Part shown: in pieces, positions 62,964 through 64,000 of the stretch
How positions within the stretch are numbered: the first letter of the stretch is position 1
How the letters are laid out: each line of letters starts with the position of its first letter
DNA from: Saussurea involucrata
Lineage: Eukaryota; Streptophyta; Magnoliopsida; Asterales; Asteraceae
Length of the DNA: 64,000 bases
Assembly: GCA_033807775.1 (NCBI GenBank)
Contig: CM066317.1
Span: forward strand, 16,503,370-16,567,369
Reading direction: 5' to 3'
Program-made: the position numbers and the translations under genes
Notes under the pieces: model-generated
Told to the model about the DNA's origin: nothing
Databases searched by the model: none
The model's input: the letters and a program-made list of their open reading frames with translations, nothing else

Positions 62964-64000
62964 TTAAACTAAAGAAGGAGCATCCGCTGCATCCTTGCCT
63001 GAAGTCTCATATTGAGGACCTTCACCTACCATATCTTCCTCGACGTCCTTCTCATCATCTGAGTCAAGATCTCTCTCGGTCCCAACGCCATTCAGATAGA
63101 TTTCCAACTCCCCCTTCGCCAAAACAAGAGGGTCTTTTCCTAGCAGGTGTCGTCGCATGATTGCAGCACGCGCAGTAAGTCGAGCGTAAGAAAAGAAAGA
63201 CCTATTCTCGACCTTCAACTCCTCGAACTCTTTCTCCAAGTTTGTCGCTTTAATCTTGGATTCTTCAACCTCCTTTTTCTTCGCAGCTAAAGATGCCTTC
63301 ATCCCCTCCAGCTCCTCTCTCTGATCACGTATCAAAGATAGAGATTCCTTCAAACGGGAATTCACCTCGTCCCTTGCGTGACTGAGGGCATCTAGCTCAT
63401 CAAAAGCATGGTCAAGATGCATTGACACCGCCTCTTCGTGTTCCAGGGCAGCTTTTTCCTTAGCCAACGCTGCTTCTTCGTCCTTGATAACAGAATCCGT
63501 CAAGCTCCCTACATTCGTCGTCTCAGCCTGTAATGCTAAGCAAGCTTGAAGTGCCTACGAAATCATAAAGACGAACATCGTCAATAAACAACGACAACGA
63601 CTGCAACAAAACAAGTTTTTAAAGAGAAACTTACCAAGAATACGAGTCCAGCTGCATGGAACTCTTTTTTCTCAAAAGAAAACCCGTCAAAACGCTCTCT
63701 GAAAGACGGGAGCAAATATTTTTCTAAGTGGGGAAGCAACTTCGTCTCGTCCAAGACATTGTCGTCCAGAAAATCCGACGGCAACGTAAAGTTGACCGTC
63801 GTCTCCCCCACAGATCCTTTCTGTGCGCCTTTGCTCATGTCGACCGACGAAGGGCCGGATAGGACGACGGGAAACATCGTCGCCGGTTGCGCAGTATCCA
63901 CGGATTTTGCGCCGGTCGTATCAAACGCAACCGATGCCATCGCCTTCCTGGACAAGGCAACCCTCGGTGGGTTACCCGTCTTCAGAGATGGTTCCCTCAG
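62964..64000 (-). CDS. antisense extra ORF (aORF) of Tat element, partial, spliced
   Basis: Minus strand. Exon A runs from the window edge (64000) to 63635 and reads LREPSLKTGN, TVNFTLPSDFLDDNVLDETK, LLPHLEKYLLPSFRERFDGF and AAGLVFL. An 80-bp intron (63555-63634) has donor TTG|GTAAGT and acceptor TTTCGTAG. Exon B (63554-62964) encodes ALQACLALQAETTN, a long coiled coil (EEAALAKEKAALEHEEAVSM, about residues 15-105), FFSYARLTARAAIMRRHLLG and an acidic end DLDSDDEKDVEEDM. No stop is seen in the part visible, unlike the copy at 9922-11862. It starts beyond the window. Function is unknown; a coiled-coil scaffold or nucleic-acid binding role would be a guess. Confidence 0.82.

Larger units (their letters stand above)
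59560..64000 (+). mobile_element. Tat-lineage element, plus strand, pol deleted, runs off the window
   Basis: LTR (59560-60419), primer site, gag (60521-62240), then directly non-coding sequence and the antisense extra ORF (62964 to past 64000, minus strand). All of protease, RT, RNase H and integrase are missing between 62240 and 62400. The order LTR, gag, antisense ORF is that of a Retand/Grande-type element with its pol removed. Confidence 0.85.

Overview
This is a stretch of nuclear plant DNA made almost entirely of transposable elements inserted into one another. I find no intact host gene, no tRNA or rRNA gene and no CRISPR array. Plant origin is clear from the element classes: Ty1/copia SIRE-like, Ty3/gypsy Tekay (chromovirus), Tat and Athila, an L1-type LINE, a hAT and a Harbinger-like element, with tRNA-iMet-type primer sites. 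The extra 3' ORFs of the copia elements resemble ones I associate with Asteraceae and other eudicots, so a eudicot, perhaps a composite, is my guess only.

Layout. (1) 1-1681: 3' part of a Tekay-type LTR. (2) 1682-38073: a broken hAT transposon, visible at 1682-1747, 8352-8848 and 37035-38073. It is split by a 6.6-kb coding-poor Tekay derivative (1748-8351) and by a minus-strand Tat element whose outer ends lie at 8849 and 37034 (5-bp duplication GTGCA on both sides). Inside the Tat element sit a 12.9-kb SIRE-like copia (12613-25524), two partial plus-strand Tat LTRs (25525-26125 and 28701-29105) and a 5'-truncated Athila (29106-36992). (3) 38500-49620: an L1-type LINE relic split by a complete 8.7-kb Tekay element (38715-47415, TSD TCCAA), which itself holds a solo LTR (42271-42789), and by a Harbinger-like element (48512-49484). 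(4) 49621-50188: AT-rich DNA with a MITE-like end. (5) 50189-59559: a minus-strand Tekay-type LTR split by a 7.0-kb pol-deleted copia element (51740-58712, TSD GTTAA, identical-length 283-bp LTRs). (6) 59560-64000: a plus-strand Tat element with LTR, primer site, gag and an antisense extra ORF, but no pol.

Almost every coding region carries stops or frameshifts, so no element here looks autonomous. The SIRE-like, Tekay and Athila copies still show nearly complete domain orders.

The points most worth following are the genes added to retrotransposons. The Tat elements carry an antisense, spliced ORF (two copies here share a splice donor and acceptor at the same codon). The SIRE-like element carries a large 3' ORF preceded by what looks like its own plant promoter and 5'-UTR intron. 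The pol-deleted copia element has kept its gag-like and 3' ORFs. Each family also has its own over-represented CpG-containing word. I did not find a convincing new biological system beyond these retroelement-borne accessory genes.
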